64,000 nucleotides of DNA from Candidatus Methanoperedens nitratireducens (GTDB taxonomy: Archaea > Halobacteriota > Methanosarcinia > Methanosarcinales > Methanoperedenaceae), in NCBI RefSeq assembly GCF_000685155.1, contig NZ_JMIY01000003.1, positions 167,575 through 231,574 of the forward strand. Reading direction: 5' to 3'. The notes beneath the pieces are model-generated. The model was not told the DNA's origin. It searched no databases and was given only the letters and a program-made list of their open reading frames with translations. Below, in pieces: positions 54,431 through 62,023 of this stretch; positions within the stretch are counted from its first letter, which is position 1, and every line of letters begins with the position of its first letter. The position numbers and the translations under genes are program-made.

Positions 54431-54708
54431 TTAATTCTCACCCATCTGCCTCTTTTCTCTCTCATTTTGATTATTTCCATCCTTGAAGTATCAATAACTG
54501 TGATCAATTTAATTCTTTCGCCTGATGAATATACAATTATAAGTCTGTGACCCGGCCTGGACTTTCGCTCACCAACAGCGACCAGATTCCCGGTTTCGAT
54601 ATCCAGAAATACACTTTCTGGATTTTTAATGATATCTTCAGCTTCAGATTTGGATATTTTCCTTTCCTTAAGCTTCATTTCTGCATGTTGAGAGCAATCA
54701 AAATCCAT
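54427..54708 (-). CDS. DUF4258-family protein (putative toxin)
   Basis: A 93-residue protein: DCSQHAEMKLKERKISKSEA, EDIIKNPESVFLD, RPGHRLIIVYSSGERIKLIT, TVIDTSRMEI. The SQHA…KM..R.I…V…I..P pattern identifies DUF4258, related to BrnT-like RNases. Its stop overlaps the DUF2283 start. The start lies about 20 bases after fragment B ends. Confidence 0.87.
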   Translation of the reverse strand: MDFDCSQHAEMKLKERKISKSEAEDIIKNPESVFLDIETGNLVAVGERKSRPGHRLIIVYSSGERIKLITVIDTSRMEIIKMREKRGRWVRIK

Positions 54709-54730
54709 CGTATATCCCTTAATTCATCTG

Positions 54731-54845
54731 TCCCTATCGGGCAGCTCCGCACCTTCGAAGTACTCTGCCAGTGTCAGGGTGGGGTAGTGCTGCGCTATTG
54801 CAGAGCAGAGGGCGCGGAATATTGTTAGGGTGAAATCGAGGGACA
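54731..54845 (-). pseudogene. Polysaccharide deacetylase 5' fragment B
   Basis: The shortest copy: about 37 codons (MSLDFTLTIFRALCSAIAQH to ELPDR), then two other codons and a stop. It differs from copy A by several substitutions (Ile for Lys at position 9; EGAELP like copy C). It directly precedes the DUF4258/DUF2283 pair in transcription order. Confidence 0.88.
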
Positions 54846-54902
54846 TAAGGTGTTTTACTTTCTATTCAAGTCGTGACATAACGATCAATTTAATATTGAC
54901 AT

Positions 54903-54965
54903 CAAATGAACGCGGATAAACGCTTAACAAATCTGCGTTCATCTGCGTTTATCTGCGGTTTTTTC
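54903..54965. repeat. Inverted copies of the 'accgcagatgaacgcag' repeat
   Basis: Arms 54906-54923 (atgaacgcggataaacgc) and 54932-54959 (tctgcgttcatctgcg and on) are inverted relative to each other and can pair imperfectly. The whole 441-base gap 54846-55286 contains no convincing gene; the rest of it (54966-55286) shows nothing I can identify. Confidence 0.6.
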
Positions 54966-55286
54966 ATATATTTTGTTTTCTATAAATAGCTGTCACAAAT
55001 TTAATTCTTTCGGTGATGTAAAATTCACATGATGGCTTTTTGGAGCTCTGGGGGTGTTCGGGGATCGCAGAGGCGCCGGTATATTTATAATTACATTTTA
55101 ATAAATCTGTGGTGGAGGATGGATAATTAACACCGAACTCCCACGAACTGAAACGAACTCACGCAATCGGAGTTATGGAATATCCGTGCCGGATGCCCGC
55201 AATCAAGCTTTAGTTTATTGTTTTGTATCCGAAATTTATCTGGAATTACCGCAAAATAACTGCTTAATCGTTACCTAATCGTTACC

Positions 55287-56672
55287 CTAATCGTTACTTT
55301 TGATAACGTATTTTACTCCTCTTCCTTTTCCCATTATTGTAACGAATCCATTTTCTGCCATATCTTTTAACTCAATATACGCCGTTTTATTGGAAACGGA
55401 ATTGAGATCCATATACTCCTTTCGTGTTATGAGCCCTTTTTTCTGTGCAAAGTATAATGCTTTTTTCTGCCTTTCATTTAGCCTATCTGAGATATCAGCA
55501 GCCTCAACATAAGTCGTTTCATTAATCTGAGATTCAAAGATAATTTTTGTTTCCAATGGATGCAGGTCGTAATATGGCTCCTTATTCCCCCAGTCTCCAC
55601 ATAACCTGCTCATCAACTTAATGCCTGAACCGTATTTCTCAATAAAACCCATATCATACATAAGAGAACAGAGAATTGGATTTACAGGCTTGTGTACTGG
55701 ATTTTTTGGCGTCACCCCTTTGGGAAATGTACCTGGATTTATAATCTCTGCATATGTATCGAACAAAAACGCCCTAACATCCGCCGGTTCATCATAATTT
55801 CTGTGGATCAATGCATTGATCAGCGCTTCTCTCAATGCATCTATAGGATATTCAAATTTATCTTCCCTTTGAAAACTTGTAGGAACCCTCTTACTCAGCA
55901 ACCTGATATTTCTCCTTATAAATTCCTCTGCCATATTCACAATTTCTCCGAGCGTCCCCCTACAATCGATTCTATCAATCACAGGCTGTGTTACATCAGT
56001 GCCCTTAAATTTAACAATCCGTAATCCAGAATTAATAAAAAATCTCTGCGGATTTTTACCAAAAAGCAATATTCCTGCATTTGTAGGTTTCATATAACCA
56101 TTAGATGATTTTATCGCACCAATATTAATGAGCAGTTCCTCAAAAGCCATATCTTTCGGTTTAGCCACATTTCTGTTTCTATTTCTTTCATCCAAAAACC
56201 ATTTCACTTTCACTTCATCAATATCATCAAGATTCGCATCTTCGCAAACCTTCTCGTCCCAATAAACCTTCGATGCCCCAAGAGCAAGATTCTTTATCCT
56301 TTCGTGTCCAAGTGTCTGATTCGACTTTCCGACCCGCATAAACGCCCTACCAAAAGCAAGAACTGGTTTTTGCATAGTCTCTTCAACATCCACAACAATA
56401 ACCGGCTTTTCATGAACCTTCTCAATCCGAACAGAAGGACAGATAACAGGATCCGTATTCTGCTTAATCTGATTTGCCAGATTTTCAATTGTTCTTTTCC
56501 CACAATCAACTCCAATGATCTCACAATTATCTCCCACACCAATAAAAATTAATCCGCCATTTTTGTTCGAGAATGCAGAGATCGTCTCAACAATATCCCT
56601 CCAATCAGCAAGTGAGGTCTTAAATTCAGTAGTTTCAGATTCCCCCAGATTGATTACTTCAACAGTATTCAT
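55287..56672 (-). CDS. AlbA_2-domain ATP-binding regulator (putative)
   Basis: A 461-residue protein of the widespread Schlafen-like AlbA_2 family. N-terminal: ESETTEFKTSLADWRDIVET, SAFSNKNGGLIFIGVGDN. The central HATPase_c_4-like part has YPIDALREALINALIHRNYD and NPGTFPKGVTP. The C-terminus ends in a winged-helix (KALYFAQKKGLITRKEYMDL). Often called a putative transcriptional regulator and frequently seen in mobile or defence regions. It fills the slot between fragments C and B where the other slots hold TA pairs. Confidence 0.88.
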   Translation of the reverse strand: MNTVEVINLGESETTEFKTSLADWRDIVETISAFSNKNGGLIFIGVGDNCEIIGVDCGKRTIENLANQIKQNTDPVICPSVRIEKVHEKPVIVVDVEETMQKPVLAFGRAFMRVGKSNQTLGHERIKNLALGASKVYWDEKVCEDANLDDIDEVKVKWFLDERNRNRNVAKPKDMAFEELLINIGAIKSSNGYMKPTNAGILLFGKNPQRFFINSGLRIVKFKGTDVTQPVIDRIDCRGTLGEIVNMAEEFIRRNIRLLSKRVPTSFQREDKFEYPIDALREALINALIHRNYDEPADVRAFLFDTYAEIINPGTFPKGVTPKNPVHKPVNPILCSLMYDMGFIEKYGSGIKLMSRLCGDWGNKEPYYDLHPLETKIIFESQINETTYVEAADISDRLNERQKKALYFAQKKGLITRKEYMDLNSVSNKTAYIELKDMAENGFVTIMGKGRGVKYVIKSND

Positions 56673-56727
56673 GGCCGCCTAATCTCTCCACCACCTCTAG
56701 ATATTCCCAACATTGCCATAACCCGTC

Positions 56728-57093
56728 TTATTCTCTCCCTTGCCATTCCATCCCCGAATGGATTCTCCCGGTTTCGTCCCCCTTAGCCTTCCCAAGCACC
56801 TCATAATGATACCCCACCTCATGCTCCATGCCCTCTATCTCCCGCATTATCTCAGGTTGGAACACAATACCGTTCATCCTGAAATAATACGTCGCCCTTA
56901 TCCCGAACTCCTGCTCCACCATCGCCGTACCCAGCGCGCTTCCCGCCCTCCTGTCTATATCGTGGCGCATCATGGCGAACCTATCGGGCAGTTCCGCACC
57001 TTCGAAGTATTCCGCCAGCGTCAGGGTGGGGTAGTGCTGCGCTATTGCAGAGCAGAGGGCGCGGAATTTTGTGAGGGTGAAATCGAGGGGCAT
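56728..57093 (-). pseudogene. Polysaccharide deacetylase 5' fragment C
   Basis: 121 codons, the longest copy: MPLDFTLTKFRALCSAIAQH, FAMMRHDIDRRAGSAL, EFGIRATYYFRMNG, HEVGYHYEVLGKAKGDE. Deacetylase homology ends at almost the same codon as in copy A; a short unrelated tail (TGRIHSGMEWQGRE) follows. Its leader (attatgtcttctttaaatc on the plus strand, 57094-57114) is shared with copy E. Confidence 0.9.
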
Positions 57094-57116
57094 ATTATGT
57101 CTTCTTTAAATCTCAT

Positions 57117-57341
57117 TTATGCGCAGCTCGTCGCTTCTGACGAGAGTGCTTTGAATTCAAGTGGAACATCCTCTTTAGAATAGTAAAGTACCTCTAATCC
57201 AATGACCTTGTTTTTCTTATCTTTCTTTAGAATAATACCTTCCCCCACTTCTTCGCAAACAACTTCTTTCCTGGGATCATCAAACCAGATATCCAGGGTC
57301 TCCATTTCTTTATTGTGGATTACTAATAGCTTTTTCTCCAT
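57117..57341 (-). CDS. DUF2283-family protein (putative antitoxin), second pair
   Basis: A 74-residue protein: IHNKEMETLDIWFDDPRKEV, GIILKKDKKNKVIGLEVLYY. This matches the DUF2283 pattern of short beta strands with D.E…V…..V.G.E. It overlaps the upstream partner by 19 bases. Sequence is quite different from the DUF2283 at 54173, so the two pairs were not made by local duplication. Confidence 0.82.
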   Translation of the reverse strand: MEKKLLVIHNKEMETLDIWFDDPRKEVVCEEVGEGIILKKDKKNKVIGLEVLYYSKEDVPLEFKALSSEATSCA

Positions 57342-57643
57342 ATTTCTTCACCTTCTTTTAATCGATCTGTTATATATGTTGTTATAATAAATCCCTCCCC
57401 ATTTAAATGCTTGCAAGCAACACAAATATAGCGGTTGCCTGTACTCTTGTAATAAAGGTAAACTCTTTCATCCTTGTTGCTTTTTCTAATAAATTCTGGA
57501 TCTTTTAGGGTTTTGATTATTTCCTTTTCTTTACCCTCCATATTTGGATGCTTTACAGTTTTCACAAAATCCCAGTATTCTTTTGTAATTCTGATTTCTT
57601 TATATAATGGAGTTTTGACCTTGAAATAAATGTTGTCCTTCAA
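57323..57643 (-). CDS. DUF4258-like toxin candidate, second pair
   Basis: A 106-residue protein: PLYKEIRITKEYWDFVKTVK, LKDPEFIRKSNKDERVYLYY, YICVACKHLNGEGFIITTYI, TDRLKEGEEIW. The pattern (K HP..G.E..I...L.DP..IR.S..D..V.LYYK......+.V+.K…GFI.T.Y.TD..K.G) is that of PBECR/DUF4258-type RNase toxins. It precedes a DUF2283 gene as in the first pair. Placed between fragments D and C. Confidence 0.8.
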   Translation of the reverse strand: MKDNIYFKVKTPLYKEIRITKEYWDFVKTVKHPNMEGKEKEIIKTLKDPEFIRKSNKDERVYLYYKSTGNRYICVACKHLNGEGFIITTYITDRLKEGEEIWRKSY

Positions 57644-57666
57644 TGTATCACCTATTTCTGACTACC

Positions 57667-57858
57667 TCAAAGATCCCGCTCCACCCTCGCAGTACCCAGC
57701 GCGCTTCCCGCCCTCCTGTCTATATCATGGCGCATCATGGCGAACCTGTCGGGCAGCTCCGCATCTTCGAAGTACTCTGCCAGCGTCAGGGTGGGATAGT
57801 GCTGCGCTATTGCAGAGCAGAGGGCGCGGAATTTTGAGAGGGTGAAATCGAGGGACAT
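57667..57858 (-). pseudogene. Polysaccharide deacetylase 5' fragment D
   Basis: 63 codons: MSLDFTLSKFRALCSAIAQH … FAMMRHDIDRRAGSAL, ending GTARVERDL. It is nearly identical to copy A over this span and shares the same leader (gagacatctcaatat on the plus strand). Truncation occurs just before the ATYYFR strand. Confidence 0.9.
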
Positions 57859-57880
57859 GAGACATCTCAATATGTTCTCT

Positions 57881-58144
57881 TCACTTATCCTCTGCATCAA
57901 AAATCTCTAATATCTCCTCTTTTCCTTTTATAATTGTATTATCTTTTACTTCGATATCTCTTAAAATGTCTAACTCAAAAATTTTATCAGGAAATGAGAA
58001 ACCAATCCTCCTGGCGCGCAGAAGCTCAATGTAAACAGAACTGGTTATACAAATATCAGATTTTGGAAATATCTTTTTAAGGAGAGCTATTCTGTCTATC
58101 TTGGCAAAAGTGCTCGCTATATCGCAGTCTAAGATAATAGACAT
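57881..58144 (-). CDS. PIN-domain-like toxin, apparently C-terminally truncated
   Basis: An 87-residue protein opening IILDCDIASTFAKIDRIALL with SVYIELLRARRIGF, the start of a PIN domain (first Asp and the Glu present). PIN toxins of the DUF3368 type run to 140-160 residues, but here the last conserved Asp block is missing. The unit ends near fragment D, so the 3' end may have been cut when the array formed. It follows the antitoxin start-to-stop with no gap. Confidence 0.65.
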   Translation of the reverse strand: MSIILDCDIASTFAKIDRIALLKKIFPKSDICITSSVYIELLRARRIGFSFPDKIFELDILRDIEVKDNTIIKGKEEILEIFDAEDK

Positions 58145-58441
58145 TCAGTCTCCCACTGCCTTAGATATCCTCTTCTTGCTCTCTTCCCTTGATCCCCCTG
58201 TCTCGATTCTAATACCTCTGTTGGAGAGAATCTCCTTAAATTCCTCAAGAGTCATTCCAGCTATGTCTGCTGCCTTCCAAAGGCTTACTTCCCCGTATTT
58301 ATAAAGACCAACAGCAATCTCCACTTTTAGTGATGGTTTAGACTCAAGTAATGCTCTAATTGCGTCCGTTATAATATCCTCTTTAGAATGGTAAATGTTC
58401 ATTCTCATTAATACATTAATTTCTTCTCTATTAATCGCCAT
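58145..58441 (-). CDS. UPF0175-family antitoxin
   Basis: A 98-residue protein: YHSKEDIITDAIRALLESKP, LKVEIAVGLYKYGEVSLWKA, ADIAGMTLEEFKEILSNRGI. These match the UPF0175 family (E.A..LY..G.+S...A...AG.....F...L..+.I). Directly followed by the PIN-like gene, the same order as at 40609-41335. It lies between fragments E and D. Confidence 0.87.
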   Translation of the reverse strand: MAINREEINVLMRMNIYHSKEDIITDAIRALLESKPSLKVEIAVGLYKYGEVSLWKAADIAGMTLEEFKEILSNRGIRIETGGSREESKKRISKAVGD

Positions 58442-58479
58442 CTTTTAATCACCTACCATATTTTATAGCTGCCTTTACA

Positions 58480-58698
58480 TTATCCTTCACTTTCAATTGC
58501 TTTTACGCCCAATTCCTGCTCCACCCTCGCCGTACCCAGCGCGCTCCCTGCCCTCCTGTCTATATCATGGCGCATCATGGCGAACCTGTCGGGCAGCTCC
58601 AATCCTCCGAAGTACTCTGCCAGTGTCAGGGTGGGGTAGTGCTGCGCTATTGCAGAGCAGAGGGCGCGGAATTTTGTGAGGGTGAAATCGAAGGGCAT
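58480..58698 (-). pseudogene. Polysaccharide deacetylase 5' fragment E
   Basis: About 63 homologous codons (MPFDFTLTKFRALCSAIAQH … RRAGSALGTARVEQELG) and a few unrelated ones. The segment EYFGGLELPDRF differs from the other copies. Its leader (tatgtcttctttaaatctc) is shared with copy C and runs into the 3' end of the MazF-like gene. Confidence 0.9.
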
Positions 58699-58710
58699 AT
58701 TATGTCTTCT

Positions 58711-59040
58711 TTAAATCTCCATTATCTTTTTTAGTTTTTGATTCACATCATTTTTGAGTTCTTCATCAAGTTCCCCAAGCTCGCCCACAATAAGGTCTTT
58801 CAATACAGTCGCAATTTTATCAAGTTTTATTATTGAATCTACTTTCAATCCTGCCCTTCTAAAACCCTTATGATTCTTCGTGACCAGAACATCCACTTCA
58901 GAAAGATCAGATTGGATTTTTGAAGATATGAATGCCAGTATTACATCTTCCCTGCCTTCATAGATTACCAGGGCTGGCCTGAGCTTTACGGCTGTTAGAT
59001 CAGTAAATGGAAAAGGCACAAGGACAATCTTACCTTTCAT
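58711..59040 (-). CDS. MazF/PemK-like growth-inhibiting RNase toxin
   Basis: A 109-residue protein: GKIVLVPFPFTDLTAVKLRP, ALVIYEGREDVILAFISSKI, GLKVDSIIKLDKIATV. The I.L..FPF.D....K.RPA.VI…+.I.A.I.S…..L..+S.+..DKI.T. pattern is MazF/PemK. Its start overlaps the small upstream gene by 4 bases. The last bases lie in the leader that precedes fragment E. Confidence 0.88.
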   Translation of the reverse strand: MKGKIVLVPFPFTDLTAVKLRPALVIYEGREDVILAFISSKIQSDLSEVDVLVTKNHKGFRRAGLKVDSIIKLDKIATVLKDLIVGELGELDEELKNDVNQKLKKIMEI

Positions 59041-59225
59041 TTATATCGGACCTTCAAATCCTCTATTTTATAGAGAATGGGTTCATCCTCAAAAAATTTA
59101 TATAATGATGTTTCGGAAAGCTTCATGATAGCGGTAATTTCTCTGTCATAAAGGAGCTCGTCCATCTTTCTTGAGATCTCAATTACGTATTTTTTAATAT
59201 CCCTGACTTCAGCATCTATGTTCAT
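59037..59225 (-). CDS. Small antitoxin candidate of the MazF-like toxin
   Basis: A 62-residue acidic helical protein (MNIDAEVRDIKKYVIEISRK onward). Not recognised by motif, but the ATGA-type overlap with the MazF-like gene makes it the probable antitoxin. A short downstream helix carries acidic residues (KFFEDEPILYKIEDLK). Confidence 0.6.
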   Translation of the reverse strand: MNIDAEVRDIKKYVIEISRKMDELLYDREITAIMKLSETSLYKFFEDEPILYKIEDLKVRYK

Positions 59226-59230
59226 AATGT

Positions 59231-59323
59231 TTATAATATACCTTCCTTAATAATCAATTTTTCAGTATCTATTATTTGCATTATCAATCTTATCCAGACT
59301 GTGTTCTTTATTTCTGATGCCAT
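59231..59323 (-). CDS. Possible 30-residue peptide gene
   Basis: MASEIKNTVWIRLIMQIIDT and ten further residues, preceded by a good ribosome-binding site (GGTGATT). It ends five bases before the small antitoxin candidate. No homology is visible; it may be a leader peptide, the remnant of a longer gene, or spurious. Confidence 0.3.
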   Translation of the reverse strand: MASEIKNTVWIRLIMQIIDTEKLIIKEGIL

Positions 59324-59363
59324 TTGAATCACCTGTTTATATGATTATATATTTTATAGAAAC

Positions 59364-59573
59364 TTATACATACTGTCTTATCCCCAACTCCCGCTCCACC
59401 CTCGCCGTAAAGAGCGCGCTCCCCGCCCTTCTGTCTATATCATGGCGCATCATTGCGAACCTCTCAGGCAGCGCTTTTGCTTGGAAGTACTCTGCCAGTG
59501 TCAGGGTGGGGTAGTGCTGCGCGACTGCACCGCAGAGGGCGCGGAATTTTGTGAGGGTGAACATGGAGAGCAT
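59364..59573 (-). pseudogene. Polysaccharide deacetylase 5' fragment F
   Basis: About 67 codons: FTLTKFRALCGAVAQHYPTL, FAMMRHDIDRRAGSAL, RVERELGIR, then QYV and stop. This is the most diverged copy (AVAQ, FQAKALPERF, FTARVE). Homology stops right after GIR, close to where D and E stop. It is the first element of the array in transcription order. Confidence 0.9.
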
Positions 59574-59603
59574 TTTTGAAGTCCTGAAGCCTATAAGTAT
59601 GTC

Positions 59604-60194
59604 ATGTTCCTTTTCGGCCACCTCGGTATCACACTCGGGCTCTTCTTTATCCTCGGTTACCTTGTGCCCGGCATCCGGGGCAGGATCAATTACTGGTTCG
59701 TGGCACTTGGGGCCGTACTGCCCGACATCATCGACAAGCTACTCGGAAGGGTGCTCTTTGCTAATTCCCTTGCCAGCGGCCGCCTCATCGCCCATACGCT
59801 GATATTCATCCTCTTTCTTGCTCTTGTGGGTCTTTATCTCCACAGGCGCAGCAGGGATGCGCGCATGCTCCTTGTATCCGGCGCATCTTTGCTCCACCTG
59901 CTCGAAGACCACATGTGGGCGCAGCCTGTGACCTTTCTCTGGCCCCTGCTTGGATGGAGTTTTCCGCGGGGCGCAGCTTCTGATGACTGGATTGATTATT
60001 TCCTTGTTACGATCAGGAACTCTTATACCCCTGATTTCTCCTATGTTTTCATCTCCGAGATCATTGGATTTACCATCATAACGCTCCTCCTGGCATACCT
60101 GTTCTCCAGGACAAAAGCAGATCATCAGCAGTCACACCGTCCCGCTTCTGCTCTTATCAGCCTGCATATCAAAGAGCATCGCAAACAGAAGTAG
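59604..60194 (+). CDS. Membrane-bound metal-dependent hydrolase (YbcI/DUF457-like)
   Basis: A 196-residue membrane protein with about five hydrophobic helices. Metal-site residues expected for the family are visible: His in FGHLGITLG, Asp in LGAVLPDIIDKLLG, His in LIAHTLIF, and HLLEDHMW. The substrate is unknown. Its 3' end overlaps the convergent double-GT2 gene by 63 bases. It is divergent from deacetylase fragment F. Confidence 0.82.
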   Translation: MFLFGHLGITLGLFFILGYLVPGIRGRINYWFVALGAVLPDIIDKLLGRVLFANSLASGRLIAHTLIFILFLALVGLYLHRRSRDARMLLVSGASLLHLLEDHMWAQPVTFLWPLLGWSFPRGAASDDWIDYFLVTIRNSYTPDFSYVFISEIIGFTIITLLLAYLFSRTKADHQQSHRPASALISLHIKEHRKQK

Positions 60195-61784
60195 CTGAGC
60201 GCCCATGAGCGTTATGAAAACAGCAAGCAGCGGGAAGTTGGGGGATACAGGGATTTGATACAATTTCTGGGATAATATCCACATGCTGAACAGAACTCCT
60301 GCCGGCACAAGCGCCATGCTCGCCAGGTAGAAGAACACCAGCGGGTGGAAATCCAGCACCATGTACTTTGTCTTCAACCGCCACAGGAACCCTCTGAAGA
60401 TCATTGGCGCTACCTTCATGATATACCTTCCATACTTGATCTTGGACTTCTCCCTGCCGTAGCGCGCAGGCATCACCACATCCTCCACCCTCATCCCAAA
60501 GGTGTTCAGCTTTACCAGTATATCATTGCAGTATCCGTAATACGTGTATATGGAATCCAGGTTCAGTACCTCAAGCGCCTGTCTTGATATCGCCGTGTAC
60601 CCGTTCTGCGGGTCAGTGATATGCCAGTACCCGCTGCCTATCTTTGTGATCATTGTAAGCATGGCATTGCCAAGGAACCTCCATTTGCTCATCCCGCTGC
60701 GGAAATTCCTGCTGATAAGCCTGTTGCCCTTGGTATAGTCAGCCCTGCCTTTGATGATCGGCATCAGTAGACGCGGGAGCTGCTCCGGGTCCATCTGGTT
60801 GTCCCCTGCCATGACCGCCACAATGTCCATATCCTCTTCAAGAGCAAGTTTGTAGCCTGTAATAATGGCTCCACCCACACCCAGGTTCTTCTCATGCCGT
60901 ACAGATACGACCCTCGGGTCGGTCATATGCTTAATGATATCTGGCGTCCTGTCAGTACTGCAGTCATCAATGAGATATATCCTTTTAACGTATTCCGGGA
61001 TGCCTTTGATGGTTTCCTCGATAAGGAGTTCCTCATTGTATGCCGGAACCACCACGCCTGTTCTATACAGGTCCAGCAGCCTGAGATCCTGATCTTTACT
61101 AAAATGCAGATTTTTGATTCTCAGGTTTGTATTCTTTGCATATGTGAGTATCTGCTTTGTAATATCCCCTACATTGTTTGAGGGCTTAAGCGTGTCCAGA
61201 CACTTAACTGAATATGCAGCAAATCCAGGGTAATTACTATTGGATTTTCTTGTAGATAATTCTCCTTTTGTTAAAAATAAAATATTATTGTTATGCGAAT
61301 TATTTTCAGTAGGTGAATGGCATACCACTGCATCGAACTCACCTCTTGTTATAGGACCAATAAGTTGCGGGATATTGTTCGGATCATGTGTGCCGTCACC
61401 ATGCAGGGTAATAAGCATCCTGGCATCTTTTTCTGTTCTCAATATATTATCCAGTATGGGTATATGGCCATTATCAGATAGATCGATGACTTCGGCCCCT
61501 ATTGATGTAGCCAGTTCAGATATAGATTCGTCTTTGTGATCGAGTATTACATATACTCTATCAACATATTTTTTTGTTATAGCGATAGTACTTCCCAGAG
61601 TAAGATAATTCAATCTATGGTTAATAATCCCGATGCTGATCTTTTTGCCGTTTATCTCGTTTTCTGATATCCCCGGCAGGCTGTGCTTGAGAGCATGCAT
61701 CCCGGCAGGCCGGATCCTCCTGTAGATCCGTTGCTCTGGCAGATCATCCTCTTCCTGAAATTGCAGCGGGACTTTTTTTTTCAT
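60132..61784 (-). CDS. Tandem-domain GT2 protein, dolichol-phosphate mannosyltransferase-like
   Basis: A 550-residue protein with two related halves. Residues about 45-235 look like a degenerate GT2-type fold (IGIINHRLNYLTLGSTIAIT, ISELATSIGAEVIDL, LITLHGDGTHDPNNIPQL). Residues about 237-450 are a complete DPM1/GT2 domain: GVVVPAYNEELLIEETIKG, IDDCSTDRTPDII, VMAGDNQMDPEQL. Two C-terminal helices anchor it in the membrane. It would make or transfer polyprenyl-phosphate sugars for glycan assembly. The 239-base gap to queC (61785-62023) holds no gene. Confidence 0.88.
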   Translation of the reverse strand: MKKKVPLQFQEEDDLPEQRIYRRIRPAGMHALKHSLPGISENEINGKKISIGIINHRLNYLTLGSTIAITKKYVDRVYVILDHKDESISELATSIGAEVIDLSDNGHIPILDNILRTEKDARMLITLHGDGTHDPNNIPQLIGPITRGEFDAVVCHSPTENNSHNNNILFLTKGELSTRKSNSNYPGFAAYSVKCLDTLKPSNNVGDITKQILTYAKNTNLRIKNLHFSKDQDLRLLDLYRTGVVVPAYNEELLIEETIKGIPEYVKRIYLIDDCSTDRTPDIIKHMTDPRVVSVRHEKNLGVGGAIITGYKLALEEDMDIVAVMAGDNQMDPEQLPRLLMPIIKGRADYTKGNRLISRNFRSGMSKWRFLGNAMLTMITKIGSGYWHITDPQNGYTAISRQALEVLNLDSIYTYYGYCNDILVKLNTFGMRVEDVVMPARYGREKSKIKYGRYIMKVAPMIFRGFLWRLKTKYMVLDFHPLVFFYLASMALVPAGVLFSMWILSQKLYQIPVSPNFPLLAVFITLMGAQLLLFAMLFDMQADKSRSGTV

Positions 61785-62023
61785 CGCCTATTTTTCACCA
61801 CCTATACCCGCAGGATTTACGAATATCCGGGGTCCTTTTTTCTCCGGGATAAGAGCATCGTCCGCTCTTATCAGCGTTTTTTTAAAATATGAACCTTCAT
61901 TATTATCATGTTATTAATAAAGTTTTCGCATGGTAATGATGAGTATAAAGATAAAAAAAAGTTCAGGTTATCTTCACATGAATATCAACACTCTGAACCC
62001 GGCTCAGGTCTTTTCTTATTTGA

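Noticed and set aside
53834-59577. CRISPR array or integron
   Set aside because: The repeats are 115-370 bases of coding sequence with unequal ends, spacers are whole genes of 0.5-1.9 kb, and neither cas genes, an integrase nor attC-like folded sites are visible.
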